Shown here: positions 7,696 to 16,418 of the stretch, in pieces
How the letters are laid out: the number at the start of each line of letters is the position of its first letter
How positions within the stretch are numbered: position 1 is the stretch's first letter
Made by a program: the position numbers and the translations under genes
Notes under the pieces: model-generated
Databases searched by the model: none
What the model was told of the DNA's origin: nothing
Seen by the model: the letters and a program-made list of their open reading frames with translations, nothing else
Assembly: GCA_039817385.1 (NCBI GenBank)
Contig: JBCBVY010000002.1
Location: forward strand, 62,001-126,000
Source: JBCBCP01 sp039817385
GTDB taxonomy: Bacteria; Pseudomonadota; Alphaproteobacteria; Rhodobacterales; Rhodobacteraceae
DNA: 64,000 bases
Direction: 5' to 3'

Positions 7696-8899
7696 TGCAC
7701 TGTTCCAAACGCAGCTCGACAACCTGAAAGACGAAGGCAACTACCGCATCTTCGCCGAGCTGGAACGCAAATCCGGGGCCTTTCCCCGTGCGAAGTGCCA
7801 TGATGACGATGCGCCCGATCAGGTGACGGTCTGGTGTTCGAACGACTATCTTGGGATGGGCCAGAATGAGGCGGTGACCCGCGCCATGAAAGATGCGATC
7901 GACGCCTCGGGCGCCGGGGCTGGCGGGACGCGGAACATTTCGGGCACCAACCACGCGCACAAGCTTTTGGAGGCGGAACTGGCCGATTTGCACGGCAAGC
8001 AAAGCGCGCTGCTGTTTACCTCTGGCTACGTGTCGAACTGGGCTGCTTTGTCTACGCTGGGCAGCCGCCTGCCCGACGCGGTGATCCTGTCGGACGAGCT
8101 GAACCACGCCTCCATGATCGAAGGCATCCGCCACGCGCGCTGCAACAAGGTCATCTGGAAGCACAACGATCCCGAAGACCTCGACCGCAAGCTGGCCGCC
8201 CTGCCCGCGAACGCGCCCAAGATCGTGGCCTTTGAATCCGTCTATTCGATGGATGGCGACATCTGCCCGATGGAAGAGATCATCGAGGTTGCCGAAAAGC
8301 ACGGCGCGATGACCTACCTCGACGAGGTGCACGCGGTTGGCCTTTATGGCCCGCGCGGCGGCGGCGTTTCGGAAGAGCGCGGCCTCGCCGACCGCATCAC
8401 CTTGATCGAAGGCACGCTGGGCAAAGCTTACGGCGTGGTTGGTGGCTACATCACCGGGTCCGAAGCGCTCTGCGACTTTATTCGCAGCTTTGCCTCCGGC
8501 TTCATCTTTACCACCGCTTTGCCGCCCGCCGTGGCCGCCGCTGCGCGCGTGTCGATCCAGCACCTTAAGCAGTCTGACCAAGAGCGGATGCTTCAGCGTC
8601 AGCGCGTGGCCCACCTGCGCAAGCGGCTGGATCAGGAAGGCATCCCGCACATGGACAACCCCAGCCACATCATCCCCGTGATGATCAAAGACCCGGTCAA
8701 GTGCCGGATGCTGGCGGACTATCTGATGCAGCAATACGGGATTTATGTGCAGCCCATCAACTATCCGACCGTGCCTAAGGGGACCGAGCGGTTGCGCTTC
8801 ACGCCCTCGCCCTTACATTCTCTTGAGGACATCGAACACCTGGTGCTGGCGCTGAAGGACTTGTGGAAGCAATGCGCGATCGCGCATGCCGTCGCATAA
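7685..8899 (+). CDS. hemA: 5-aminolevulinate synthase
   Basis: 404 residues. This pyridoxal-phosphate enzyme condenses glycine and succinyl-CoA to 5-aminolevulinate, the first step of tetrapyrrole synthesis in alphaproteobacteria. The glycine-rich N-terminal motif GAGAGGTRNISGT, the DEVHAVGLYG motif and the PLP lysine in EGTLGKAYGVVGGY are all present. The start at 7685 has GAAGGGGG upstream and overlaps puhE. Placement in the puh operon ties ALA supply to pigment synthesis; a second housekeeping copy (hemT-like) may exist elsewhere. Confidence 0.97.
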   Translation: MDFDALFQTQLDNLKDEGNYRIFAELERKSGAFPRAKCHDDDAPDQVTVWCSNDYLGMGQNEAVTRAMKDAIDASGAGAGGTRNISGTNHAHKLLEAELADLHGKQSALLFTSGYVSNWAALSTLGSRLPDAVILSDELNHASMIEGIRHARCNKVIWKHNDPEDLDRKLAALPANAPKIVAFESVYSMDGDICPMEEIIEVAEKHGAMTYLDEVHAVGLYGPRGGGVSEERGLADRITLIEGTLGKAYGVVGGYITGSEALCDFIRSFASGFIFTTALPPAVAAAARVSIQHLKQSDQERMLQRQRVAHLRKRLDQEGIPHMDNPSHIIPVMIKDPVKCRMLADYLMQQYGIYVQPINYPTVPKGTERLRFTPSPLHSLEDIEHLVLALKDLWKQCAIAHAVA

Positions 8900-8988
8900 G
8901 GTGCGGCAAAAGTTCTGAGAGACTGCCTTTTCACCGGCGCTCTCCGCTCTAAGCTACCACTTAAAGGATCTTGAAGGAGGATATCACG

Positions 8989-9501
8989 ATGAAACAGACA
9001 CGACGCGCACATCTCGCAATGCTGGGCGGTACGGCTGCCGCGGTGGTCATGCCCGCAACGCTCAAGGCCGACGGTCATGGTGAGGCGGTCATGCACGAAG
9101 TGCAGATGCTGAACGCAGACCCCGAGAACAAGCGCGAGCGCAACGTCTTTGGCCCAGCCGTTCTGAAAGTGAACGTGGGTGACACGGTCAAGTTCCTGAA
9201 CGCTGACCGCGGCCACAATGCACAGATCGACGACAAGATGATGCCCGCGGGCGGCGACGAATGGAAAGGCCGCATCAACGAGGAGGTCGAGGTGACCTTC
9301 ACGACCGAAGGCACCTATGGCTATTACTGCCAGCCGCACCGCGCGCTGGGCATGGTCGGCCTGATCCTCGTCGGCGATGCGTCTGGCAACTTCGAAGAGG
9401 CCAAGGCGGTCAAGCAGCGTGGCAAGGCCGCGCAGCGCTATGAGACGTATTTTGCGATGGCCGAAGAAATGATGGCTGCGGACGCCGCTGCCGAAAGCTG
9501 A
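8989..9501 (+). CDS. Pseudoazurin (exported type I blue copper protein)
   Basis: 170 residues. The start ATG at 8989 has AAGGAGG eight bases upstream. The N-terminus MKQTRRAHLAMLGG looks like an export signal with a twin-arginine flavour; the mature part would begin near residue 27-30. Copper ligands fit pseudoazurin: H76 (in RGHNAQ), C114, H117 and M122 (in YYCQPHRALGM, C-x2-H-x4-M). Pseudoazurins are periplasmic one-electron carriers best known from denitrification. Here the gene sits 89 bases after hemA, ahead of a terminator, at the end of the puh block. Related clusters, as I recall, carry cytochrome c2 (cycA) at this place, so a role as soluble carrier to the reaction centre or PufC is a fair inference but unproven. 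A C-terminal extension of about 40 residues beyond the cupredoxin core is slightly long. Confidence 0.9.
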   Translation: MKQTRRAHLAMLGGTAAAVVMPATLKADGHGEAVMHEVQMLNADPENKRERNVFGPAVLKVNVGDTVKFLNADRGHNAQIDDKMMPAGGDEWKGRINEEVEVTFTTEGTYGYYCQPHRALGMVGLILVGDASGNFEEAKAVKQRGKAAQRYETYFAMAEEMMAADAAAES

Positions 9502-9525
9502 TCGCACGATACCATCGGCGATATG

Positions 9526-9558
9526 GCCCTCTCGCACTCTGTGCGCGGGGGCTTTTTT
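9526..9558 (+). terminator. Rho-independent terminator after the pseudoazurin gene
   Basis: Stem GCCCTCTCGCAC / GTGCGCGGGGGC (one mismatch, one wobble) with loop TCT, followed by six T at 9553-9558. It closes the rightward bchL-puh-hemA block. Its T-run touches the stop codon of the convergent bchO. Confidence 0.85.
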
Positions 9559-10423
9559 ATGCCATTTGCTGTGTAAGAATATCGGTGATCAGCTGCGCGG
9601 TCTGGTCCGGTTTTTCCTCGTGCGACAGATGCCCAAGGCCCTCAAAGCAATGGATGCGCGCATATGGCATCCGCTGTGCGGCACGTTTGGAGACATCCGG
9701 CGGGACCGTTGTATCGGCGCTGCCCACGATGAAATCCACAGGCGCGTGATGATTTGGCAGGTCTGCCAGAAGGGGCCGCAGATTCCACTGGGCCATCATC
9801 ATCAGCGTGCCATCCACATGCGCCCTGCGCGCCACGAGGTCGCGATACAGCGCGACGCCCGCCGCATCAATCTTTGACCCGGTCGCCTCCAGCAACGCGG
9901 CGACCCGCGCGGGGTTGGACGCCGTGCCGGAAAACAGGGCCGACACACCGGGCAGCAGGCTCAGCGCCTTGGCCATCACCGGAAAGAGCAGCCTTGCGAG
10001 ACCAGAGAATTCCTCAAGCGCGGCATTGAGTCCGATGACATGCGGCGGCGTGTCTGACAGGTCATGGCGGGCCATCCGCAACGCCACCGCCGCGCCGGAC
10101 GAATGCCCGACAATCGCGCGCGGCGTCCAGCCTTCTTGCCGCGCCAGCGCCGTGATGTCGGTTGCCATCTGCGAAAGCCCGCTGCGGTGCCGTGCGCCCA
10201 GTTTTGTGAAACCGTGACCCGGCAAATCAAGTGCGATCACGCGAAAGGATTGGGCAAGCAGCGGGATCATGTGCCGAAAGCTGTGTGTTGACCCGCCCGC
10301 GCCATGCAGCAAAAGCAGATCGTCGCCCGCGCCCGTCTCCTGAACGTGCCAGCGGTGCACCGGCCCGGTCACAAACCGCGAGACGCCCGCGTGCGGCCAG
10401 GTTTCCGGGATGCCCTCTGTCAC
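9557..10423 (-). CDS. bchO: Putative magnesium chelatase accessory protein BchO
   Basis: 288 residues, alpha/beta-hydrolase fold. The oxyanion region LLLLHGAGGSTHSF and the nucleophile elbow GHSSGA (serine near residue 108) are visible, and the late histidine is in GLGHLSHEEKPD. BchO always travels with bchI and bchD in purple bacteria; its exact reaction is not established. The start overlaps the end of bchD by four bases, making the tightly packed leftward operon crtA-bchI-bchD-bchO. Confidence 0.93.
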   Translation of the reverse strand: MTEGIPETWPHAGVSRFVTGPVHRWHVQETGAGDDLLLLHGAGGSTHSFRHMIPLLAQSFRVIALDLPGHGFTKLGARHRSGLSQMATDITALARQEGWTPRAIVGHSSGAAVALRMARHDLSDTPPHVIGLNAALEEFSGLARLLFPVMAKALSLLPGVSALFSGTASNPARVAALLEATGSKIDAAGVALYRDLVARRAHVDGTLMMMAQWNLRPLLADLPNHHAPVDFIVGSADTTVPPDVSKRAAQRMPYARIHCFEGLGHLSHEEKPDQTAQLITDILTQQMA

Positions 10424-12066
10424 GGCAAGGATAGCTGCGCGCTGACGGCGGCGCTCAAGCTGCGGGCATCGGCCCGGGGCAGCGGCACGTAAGGCGCCCC
10501 CATTTCATGCGCGAGCGCGCCAAGTGCGCTTGCGGGGCGTTTGCCCGTATCTATGACAAGGCCGGGCAGGGCGGCACCCCGATAAAGCCGCGCCATGTTT
10601 TGCGCGTCACGGCCGGCACGCGCCCGGTCCGCGGCGCCATCAAGCGCAATGTTCGCGCGCCCATCGGTCAGCACCACGACAGTTGGGGACATGCCGCGCG
10701 CGGTGCTTTGCTGTCCAAGCTCAAAGGCAGAGCGCAGGCCCGCCGCGAGGGGTGTGCCCCCGCCGCCGGGCAGGTCGGCCAGGTGCCGCTTGGTTTGCAC
10801 AAGCGACCGGGTGGGCATGAGCAGCGGTTCCGCCCCAGTGCCGCGGAACGCAATCAGCGCAACGTGGTCCCGCTTGGCGTAGGCATCGCCGAGCAGCAGC
10901 TCGATGGCCCCCTTTGCCTCGCCCATGCGTGCGACTGCCGCCGAGCCGGACGCATCAACGGCAAAGATCAGGACACGGTCCGACATCTCGCTAAACCGTT
11001 TGAGACGGATATCGTCGCCCGTGATGATCAGCCCCGGCGCGTTTGGCCGCGACGTGCGGCGCAGCGGTTGCCACGGTGCGGCGGCCCGGAGGGTCGAGAT
11101 CAGGTCAATCCGGCTGCGCCCGTCCAGACGCCCGCCACGCGGCGGCAAGGGGCGACCGCGCCGGTTGCTGTGCCGTTTCTTGCCCGCGCCGGTTCCGTTG
11201 GCCCGCGGTGCGGTCCCGGCACCAATCTTTGCCAGCAGGTCTGGGGGAAGCAGCGCCTTGACCGCTTCGACGATCATATCGCCATCCGGCAGGTCGGTCT
11301 GCTCCGTATCCCCTTGTGCGCTGTCGCTATCTTGCGGCTCTGGCGCAGTGTCTTCGTGCTCTTCCGGCGCCGTTTCGGGCAGTTGCGTTGCGCGATGGGC
11401 GAGCACCAGCGCCGTGGCCGCTGCGATGTCCTCAGCGGCAACTTGCGCACGGCCCGACAGCCCCGCATGGGCGCGTGCCGCCCGCAGGGCAAAAAGCGGT
11501 GCGCGGAGGCTGTCGATGCCCATCATGACGCACAGCTCGGCAATGGCTTGCGCATCTGCCTCCGCGTTTTGGGCTGCTGCTGCCTCGGCTGGCATTGGCA
11601 CCATCCAGCCCTTGGGCGGACGCGCGTCCAGAGCGATACAAAAAGCCATCCGGTCACAGAGCGCCTGCGGTGCGGCCTCGTCTTCGCTCGCGCCTTCGTC
11701 CAGTGCGATCAGCACAGGCAACCGCCCGTCATCCATCGCAATCGACAGCCGCGCGGCGAGGTCAGGCGCGGCCCGTTCTGCCATGCTCAGCTGGATTGGG
11801 CGGCCGTTCAGCACGCCCGCGCTGCGGATTGTTTTCCCGCTGGCCAAGGTCGCGGCAACGTCGATGCCGCCGAACAGCTGCTGGTCGGAAATGGATGGAT
11901 GTATAGGGTGCAAGCGTGGGAAGGCGCCGTGCAGGGCTGCGGTCACCAGATCGCGAGAGGGGCCCGCCCGCATCCGCACCTGCGCACCGCCAAGGCCGAC
12001 AGGGTCAATCCGCAGAAGCGCAATGGCCAGCGCCGCGCGCGTCCAGCCATCGGCGAGGTCCATCAT
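10420..12066 (-). CDS. bchD: Magnesium chelatase subunit D
   Basis: 548 residues. An AAA-like N-terminal half without an intact Walker A is followed by a low-complexity acidic linker (EEHEDTAPEPQDSDSAQ) and then a C-terminal von Willebrand A domain whose MIDAS motif reads FAVDASGSAAVAR (near residue 366). BchD forms a hexameric ring with BchI that drives Mg2+ insertion by BchH. The length agrees with Rhodobacter BchD. Four-base overlaps at both ends couple it to bchI and bchO. A 545-codon frame on the opposite strand is a GC-driven shadow. Confidence 0.96.
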   Translation of the reverse strand: MMDLADGWTRAALAIALLRIDPVGLGGAQVRMRAGPSRDLVTAALHGAFPRLHPIHPSISDQQLFGGIDVAATLASGKTIRSAGVLNGRPIQLSMAERAAPDLAARLSIAMDDGRLPVLIALDEGASEDEAAPQALCDRMAFCIALDARPPKGWMVPMPAEAAAAQNAEADAQAIAELCVMMGIDSLRAPLFALRAARAHAGLSGRAQVAAEDIAAATALVLAHRATQLPETAPEEHEDTAPEPQDSDSAQGDTEQTDLPDGDMIVEAVKALLPPDLLAKIGAGTAPRANGTGAGKKRHSNRRGRPLPPRGGRLDGRSRIDLISTLRAAAPWQPLRRTSRPNAPGLIITGDDIRLKRFSEMSDRVLIFAVDASGSAAVARMGEAKGAIELLLGDAYAKRDHVALIAFRGTGAEPLLMPTRSLVQTKRHLADLPGGGGTPLAAGLRSAFELGQQSTARGMSPTVVVLTDGRANIALDGAADRARAGRDAQNMARLYRGAALPGLVIDTGKRPASALGALAHEMGAPYVPLPRADARSLSAAVSAQLSLP

Positions 12067-13067
12067 CCCAGAACGTCCGCCACGGTGCGTTCCACGCGCG
12101 CGGTTGAGCCTGCCTCATCCAGCGGATCACGGCGCAAGCGGTGAGACAGCGCAATCGGGGCGACGGCACGGATATGCGCCCGCTCCAACGATGTCGCGCC
12201 TTCAAAGGCGGCAAGCGCGCGCCCGGCGCGCAGCAAGGTCAGCTCACCGCGCAGGCCGTCCGAGCCGAGCGCGATGCACAGTTCTGCGCAGTCCTCCAGC
12301 GCAGCTGTCGTCGTCGCAACCTGCGGCAGGGCGGCGCGGGCGGCGATGATGCGCGCGCGCAAGGCTTCTTCTTCACACGCCCATTCCTGGATAAACGCCG
12401 CGCGGTCCCTCTCAAACGCATCGCGGCGGCGGATCACGTCAACCCGCTCTGCCGCTGTGCGGGGAGAGCGAACCTCGACCGACAGGCCAAAGCGGTCCAG
12501 CAGTTGCGGGCGCAACTCGCCTTCCTCCGGGTTGCCGGAGCCGACAAGGACAAAGCGCGCCGCGTGGCGGATCGACAGGCCCTCACGCTCCACCACGTTT
12601 TCGCCGGATTGAGCAGCGTCGAGCAGAAGGTCCACGATGTGATCCTCCAGCAGGTTCACCTCGTCGATATAAAGATAGCCGCGGTTTGCCCGGGCCAGCA
12701 GCCCCGGCTCAAACGCCTTTTCGCCGCGGGTCAGTGCCCGTTCGATATCCAGCGCGCCCAGAACCCGGTCTTCGGTCACGCCAAGGGGCAAATCGACGAC
12801 AGGGGTCGGGATCATATGCGTCGCGTCCCCCTCAACCGACGCCCAGTCCGGGCATTTGTCGCGGGAGGGCGCATTCACCGGGCAGCCCTGGACCGCCTCA
12901 ATGGGTGGCAGCAGGGCGGCAAGCGCGCGCACGGCGGTCGATTTGCCCGTGCCGCGGTCGCCAAAGACGAGAACGCCGCCGATCCCTGGATCAATCGCCG
13001 TCAGGATCATCGCGCGCTTCATGTCGTCCTGACCGACAATCGCGTTAAAGGGGAAGGCTTGGCTCAT
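12063..13067 (-). CDS. bchI: Magnesium chelatase subunit I (AAA+ ATPase)
   Basis: 334 residues. Walker A GDRGTGKS at 36-43, Walker B YLYIDEVNLL near 150, and the sensor region FVLVGSGNPEEGELRPQLLD are all present, as in BchI/ChlI. It is the ATPase motor of Mg-chelatase. The N-terminus FPFNAIVGQDDMKRAMILTA is a family signature. The start overlaps the crtA stop by four bases; the stop overlaps the bchD start. Confidence 0.98.
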   Translation of the reverse strand: MSQAFPFNAIVGQDDMKRAMILTAIDPGIGGVLVFGDRGTGKSTAVRALAALLPPIEAVQGCPVNAPSRDKCPDWASVEGDATHMIPTPVVDLPLGVTEDRVLGALDIERALTRGEKAFEPGLLARANRGYLYIDEVNLLEDHIVDLLLDAAQSGENVVEREGLSIRHAARFVLVGSGNPEEGELRPQLLDRFGLSVEVRSPRTAAERVDVIRRRDAFERDRAAFIQEWACEEEALRARIIAARAALPQVATTTAALEDCAELCIALGSDGLRGELTLLRAGRALAAFEGATSLERAHIRAVAPIALSHRLRRDPLDEAGSTARVERTVADVLG

Positions 13068-13765
13068 GTCCGTGGCTCCATCGGGTTGCGTCCGTTCCAG
13101 GTGCCGCTGTGGCCGATCACGGCAAAACGGGCGTAGAGTTCTTCGCGGAACCAGTCATTGTCCCGCACCGCGCGGATTGCCTCGGCATGGGGGCCGGATG
13201 TGCGTGCGAAAGCAGCCATTTCGGTTGCGCCCGGCCAGATCGAGAATGTGACCTGCTGCAGCAGCGGCACCTCGCCTATGCCGATCTTGAACATGACGTT
13301 TGGGTCACTGCCGATCACGTCGCTGATGGTCGGGACCTGGCCCCAGAACTGTGTCGCGACGCGGGGTTTCACTGTTGCGCGGGTCAGCGCGGCGAGGGGG
13401 CCTGCAAGCGGCTCTGTCGCCGGCGAAAACGGCTGTTCGCCGGACCATGCACCGCGGGCACTTGTGGTGTGCAGGAACACGCTCAGGCTTTCGGTTGCCC
13501 GCCGCGCGTAGCGTTTGAAAAGTGCGTTAGTCGCTGTCCGGTCCCGGGCGATCTGCTCCGTCGGCCATGTGACGAGAATGGCAAAGACGCGGGGAAAGAG
13601 GACCGGGGTGAACCCTTCGCCCGTGCCCGACCCGCACAGTTTCCAAAAGCCGATATCGGGCACGCGCGGCAGCATGAAGCGGGCGGCGCCCATCATGCCA
13701 AAGGCCCAGGCGCGGTCGCGGGCCCGGTCGTATCGGAAGAAGGAAAGGCTCGTTGTTTGGGTCAT
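13064..13765 (-). CDS. crtA: Spheroidene monooxygenase
   Basis: 233 residues from the ATG at 13,765 (MTQTTSLSFFRYD); the frame is open 22 codons further, but that part would run into the operator. CrtA oxidises spheroidene to spheroidenone with O2, the pink pigment of aerobic phototrophs. The FGMMGAARFMLPR and CGSGTGEGFTP motifs and the C-terminal DNDWFREELYARFAV segment match the family. First gene of the leftward crtA-bchIDO operon; it shares the control region at 13,766-13,862 with divergent crtI. No strong Shine-Dalgarno is seen. Confidence 0.94.
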   Translation of the reverse strand: MTQTTSLSFFRYDRARDRAWAFGMMGAARFMLPRVPDIGFWKLCGSGTGEGFTPVLFPRVFAILVTWPTEQIARDRTATNALFKRYARRATESLSVFLHTTSARGAWSGEQPFSPATEPLAGPLAALTRATVKPRVATQFWGQVPTISDVIGSDPNVMFKIGIGEVPLLQQVTFSIWPGATEMAAFARTSGPHAEAIRAVRDNDWFREELYARFAVIGHSGTWNGRNPMEPRT

Positions 13766-13824
13766 GTGTTCGCACTGTGCGCGGCTGAGTCTGCGCAATT
13801 CGGAGCGTACCGGAAGATGCAGGA

Positions 13825-13853
13825 TTGTCAACTAAACTAGACAGCACTACTGT
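13825..13853 (+). promoter_or_regulatory. Probable crtI promoter
   Basis: TTGTCA (13825-13830), a 17-base spacer and TACTGT (13848-13853) fit a sigma-70 pattern. Transcription would begin near 13,860, only a few bases before the crtI ATG at 13,863, so the mRNA would be nearly leaderless. The operators below cover both hexamers. Confidence 0.45.
13826..13843. promoter_or_regulatory. PpsR/CrtJ-type operator 1, crtA-crtI
   Basis: TGTCAACTAAACTAGACA is a perfect TGT-N12-ACA palindrome, the site known for the redox/light repressor PpsR (CrtJ). It lies in the divergent crtA-crtI control region. Confidence 0.8.
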
Positions 13854-13868
13854 TTGGACAAGATGACA
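13851..13868. promoter_or_regulatory. PpsR/CrtJ-type operator 2, over the crtI start
   Basis: TGTTTGGACAAGATGACA, again TGT-N12-ACA, 25 bases from operator 1 (start to start). It contains the crtI start codon (ATG at 13,863-13,865). PpsR binds such pairs cooperatively. Confidence 0.75.
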
Positions 13869-15392
13869 AGACTTGATCACATCGAATCGCGTACCGGCTC
13901 CGAAGCGCATGCTGTCGTGGTGGGAGCAGGGCTTGGCGGGCTCGCCGCGGCGATGCGGCTTGGGGCCAAGGGCTACCGGGTTACCGTGATTGATAAGTTG
14001 GACGTGCCCGGTGGGCGCGGTTCGGCCATCTGGCAGGACGGGCACCGGTTTGACCTTGGCCCGACCATTGTGACGGTGCCGCAGCTTTATCGCGACCTTT
14101 GGTCTGCGTGCGGGCGTGACTTTGACGCTGACGTCGCACTCAAACCGCTCGATCCCTTCTATGAAATCCGCTGGCCCGACGGCACCATCTTTACCGCGCA
14201 GCAGGACACCGAGGCGATGCGCCGCGAGGTGGCAAAGATCGAGCCGCGCGATGTGGCGGGCTTTGACCGCTTTCTGAAGGACAGTGAGGCGCGGTATGCA
14301 TTTGGCTTCGAGGATCTGGGCCGCCGGTCGATGCACAAGCTGTGGGATCTGGTCAAGGTTCTGCCCCGCTTTGGCGTGCTGCGTGCGGATCGGTCCGTTT
14401 ACGCGCATGCGGCGCGGCGGTTCTCCAATGACAAGCTGCGCATGGCGTTCAGCTTTCACCCGCTCTTTATCGGGGGCGATCCGCTGCACGTGACGTCGAT
14501 GTATATCCTCGTCAGTTACCTTGAGAAGCAATACGGCGTCCACTACGCGATGGGCGGTTTGGCCGGGATGGCGCAGGCGATGGCGAAAGTGGTCGAGGCG
14601 CAGGGCGGCACGCTGCTGATGGGCACCGAGGTGGATGAGATTGTCATCCGCGCGGGCCGTGCCACGGGCGTCCGTCTGTCCTCGGGCCTTGAGATGGGCG
14701 CGGACGTGGTCGTGTCGAATGCCGATAGCGGGCACACTTACGATAAGCTGCTGCGCAACCATACTAAGCGGCGCTGGACGCAAGCCAAGCTCGCGCGCAC
14801 GCGGTATTCGATGAGCCTGTTTGTCTGGTATTTCGGCACCAAGGGCACGCGGGGCGATTGGAAAGATGTGGGCCACCACACCATCCTGAACGGGCCGCGC
14901 TATAAGGGGCTGCTGAAAGACATTTTTATCAAGGGCAAGCTGGCGGACGACATGAGCCTTTATGTCCACCGCCCCTCTGTTACCGACCCGAGCGTGGCGC
15001 CGGAGGGGGACGATACGTTCTATGTCCTCTCGCCCGTGCCGCATCTGGGGCATGGCGGCGTGGACTGGAAAACTGAAGAGGCGCGCTACAAGGCCAGGGT
15101 GCTAAAGGTGCTCGAAGAGCAGCTGTTGCCCGGTTTAGGCTCAAAAATCAGCACGCAGCAGGTGTTCACACCCGAGACGTTCCGCGACCGTTATTTGTCG
15201 CCGCACGGGGCTGGGTTTTCGATTGAGCCGCGCATTTTGCAAAGCGCGTGGTTCCGCCCGCACAACGTGTCCGAAGAGGCCGAAGGCTTGTACCTCGCCG
15301 GGGCGGGCACGCATCCGGGCGCGGGTGTGCCCGGCGTGATTTCAACCGCCGAAGTGCTGGCGCAGCTGGTCCCACACCCGGTGAAGGCATGA
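13863..15392 (+). CDS. crtI: Phytoene desaturase (neurosporene-forming type expected)
   Basis: 509 residues from the ATG at 13,863; a TTG at 13,854 is a less likely start. The FAD-binding motif VVVGAGLGGLAAAMRLG is near the N-terminus. The C-terminal motif YLAGAGTHPGAGVPGVISTA is the bacterial-type phytoene dehydrogenase signature. CrtI carries out successive desaturations of phytoene to neurosporene or lycopene; in spheroidene-pathway bacteria it stops mainly at neurosporene. No Shine-Dalgarno precedes the ATG, which fits the near-leaderless promoter. The stop overlaps the crtB start (ATGA). Confidence 0.97.
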   Translation: MTRLDHIESRTGSEAHAVVVGAGLGGLAAAMRLGAKGYRVTVIDKLDVPGGRGSAIWQDGHRFDLGPTIVTVPQLYRDLWSACGRDFDADVALKPLDPFYEIRWPDGTIFTAQQDTEAMRREVAKIEPRDVAGFDRFLKDSEARYAFGFEDLGRRSMHKLWDLVKVLPRFGVLRADRSVYAHAARRFSNDKLRMAFSFHPLFIGGDPLHVTSMYILVSYLEKQYGVHYAMGGLAGMAQAMAKVVEAQGGTLLMGTEVDEIVIRAGRATGVRLSSGLEMGADVVVSNADSGHTYDKLLRNHTKRRWTQAKLARTRYSMSLFVWYFGTKGTRGDWKDVGHHTILNGPRYKGLLKDIFIKGKLADDMSLYVHRPSVTDPSVAPEGDDTFYVLSPVPHLGHGGVDWKTEEARYKARVLKVLEEQLLPGLGSKISTQQVFTPETFRDRYLSPHGAGFSIEPRILQSAWFRPHNVSEEAEGLYLAGAGTHPGAGVPGVISTAEVLAQLVPHPVKA

Positions 15393-16414
15393 TTGCCCCG
15401 GCGGACATGGAAGCGTGCCGGGAGGCGATCCGGCATGGATCCCTGTCGTTTCACGCGGCGTCCAAGCTGTTGCCGGCCAAGGTGCGTGATCCGGCGCTCG
15501 CGCTTTATGCGTTCTGCCGTCTTGCCGATGACGAGGTTGACCTGAAAGCGGACAAGGCCGCGTCCGTGCTGCGCCTGCGCGACCGGCTTGATGCGGTTTA
15601 TCTAGGGCGCCCGGCCAATGCCGCGCCGGATCGGGCCTTTACCGCCGTTGTTGAACAGTTCGACATGCCCCGCGCCTTGCCGGATGCGCTCTTGGAGGGC
15701 CTCGCCTGGGATGCGGAGGGGCGCACCTATGCTGACCTGTCCGGGGTGCTGGATTACTCGGCCCGTGTGGCCGCGGCCGTGGGTGCAATGATGTGCGTGC
15801 TGATGAACGTGCGGGACCAGAACGCACTGGCCCGTGCGTGTGATCTGGGCGCGGCGATGCAGCTGACCAATATTGCCCGCGACGTGGGTGAGGACGCGCT
15901 TGAGGGGCGGCTTTACCTGCCGACGGATTGGCTGGACGAGGCCGGGATCGATCGCGCGGCGTTCCTCGCCAACCCGCGCCCGACCAAGGCGATCAAGGCG
16001 ATGACCCGCCGCCTCGTGATGGAGGCGAACCGGCTCTATTACCGCGCCGAGGCGGGTGTTGCCGCGCTGCCGCTCTCCAGCCGGCCGGGGATATTTGCCG
16101 CGCGGTTGATCTACGCCGGGATTGGCGGGCGGCTGCGGGCCATGTCCTACGATTCGATCTCGTCCCGGGCACGTACGGGAAAGGGTGCAAAGCTCGGGTG
16201 GCTGATCGAGGCGAGCCTGCGCACCTGCGCGACCGTGGTCATGCCGCGCTCTGCCGTGATCTATGCGCCGCCCTTGCCGGAGGTTGCCTTTCTGGTTGAG
16301 GCGGCGGGCGATCCGATGCCGCGCGGGCGGTCCGAAAGCCTGTTCGAAGCGCTTGCCGCGCTGGAACAGCACCGCCGCGGTGCCTTGATGGACCCGAGCA
16401 CACCGCTAACTTAG
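15389..16414 (+). CDS. crtB: Phytoene synthase
   Basis: 341 residues. The enzyme joins two geranylgeranyl diphosphates to phytoene. The Asp-rich motifs of squalene/phytoene synthases are visible: FCRLADDEVD near residue 50 and LTNIARDVGEDALEGRLYLP near 160. The start is taken at 15,389, where ATGA overlaps the crtI stop; the frame is open upstream, but that part lies inside crtI. Second gene of crtI-crtB-tspO. Confidence 0.97.
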   Translation: MIAPADMEACREAIRHGSLSFHAASKLLPAKVRDPALALYAFCRLADDEVDLKADKAASVLRLRDRLDAVYLGRPANAAPDRAFTAVVEQFDMPRALPDALLEGLAWDAEGRTYADLSGVLDYSARVAAAVGAMMCVLMNVRDQNALARACDLGAAMQLTNIARDVGEDALEGRLYLPTDWLDEAGIDRAAFLANPRPTKAIKAMTRRLVMEANRLYYRAEAGVAALPLSSRPGIFAARLIYAGIGGRLRAMSYDSISSRARTGKGAKLGWLIEASLRTCATVVMPRSAVIYAPPLPEVAFLVEAAGDPMPRGRSESLFEALAALEQHRRGALMDPSTPLT

Positions 16415-16418
16415 CGTC

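Noticed and set aside
10507..12349. Open frames of 545 and 481 codons opposite bchD
   Set aside because: They read as arginine/alanine/proline-rich strings without domain likeness and follow from the codon bias of bchD on the other strand.
13527..15053. 508-codon frame opposite crtI and crtA
   Set aside because: Spans two unrelated genes and a promoter, histidine/arginine-rich, no recognisable motif; a GC-driven shadow.
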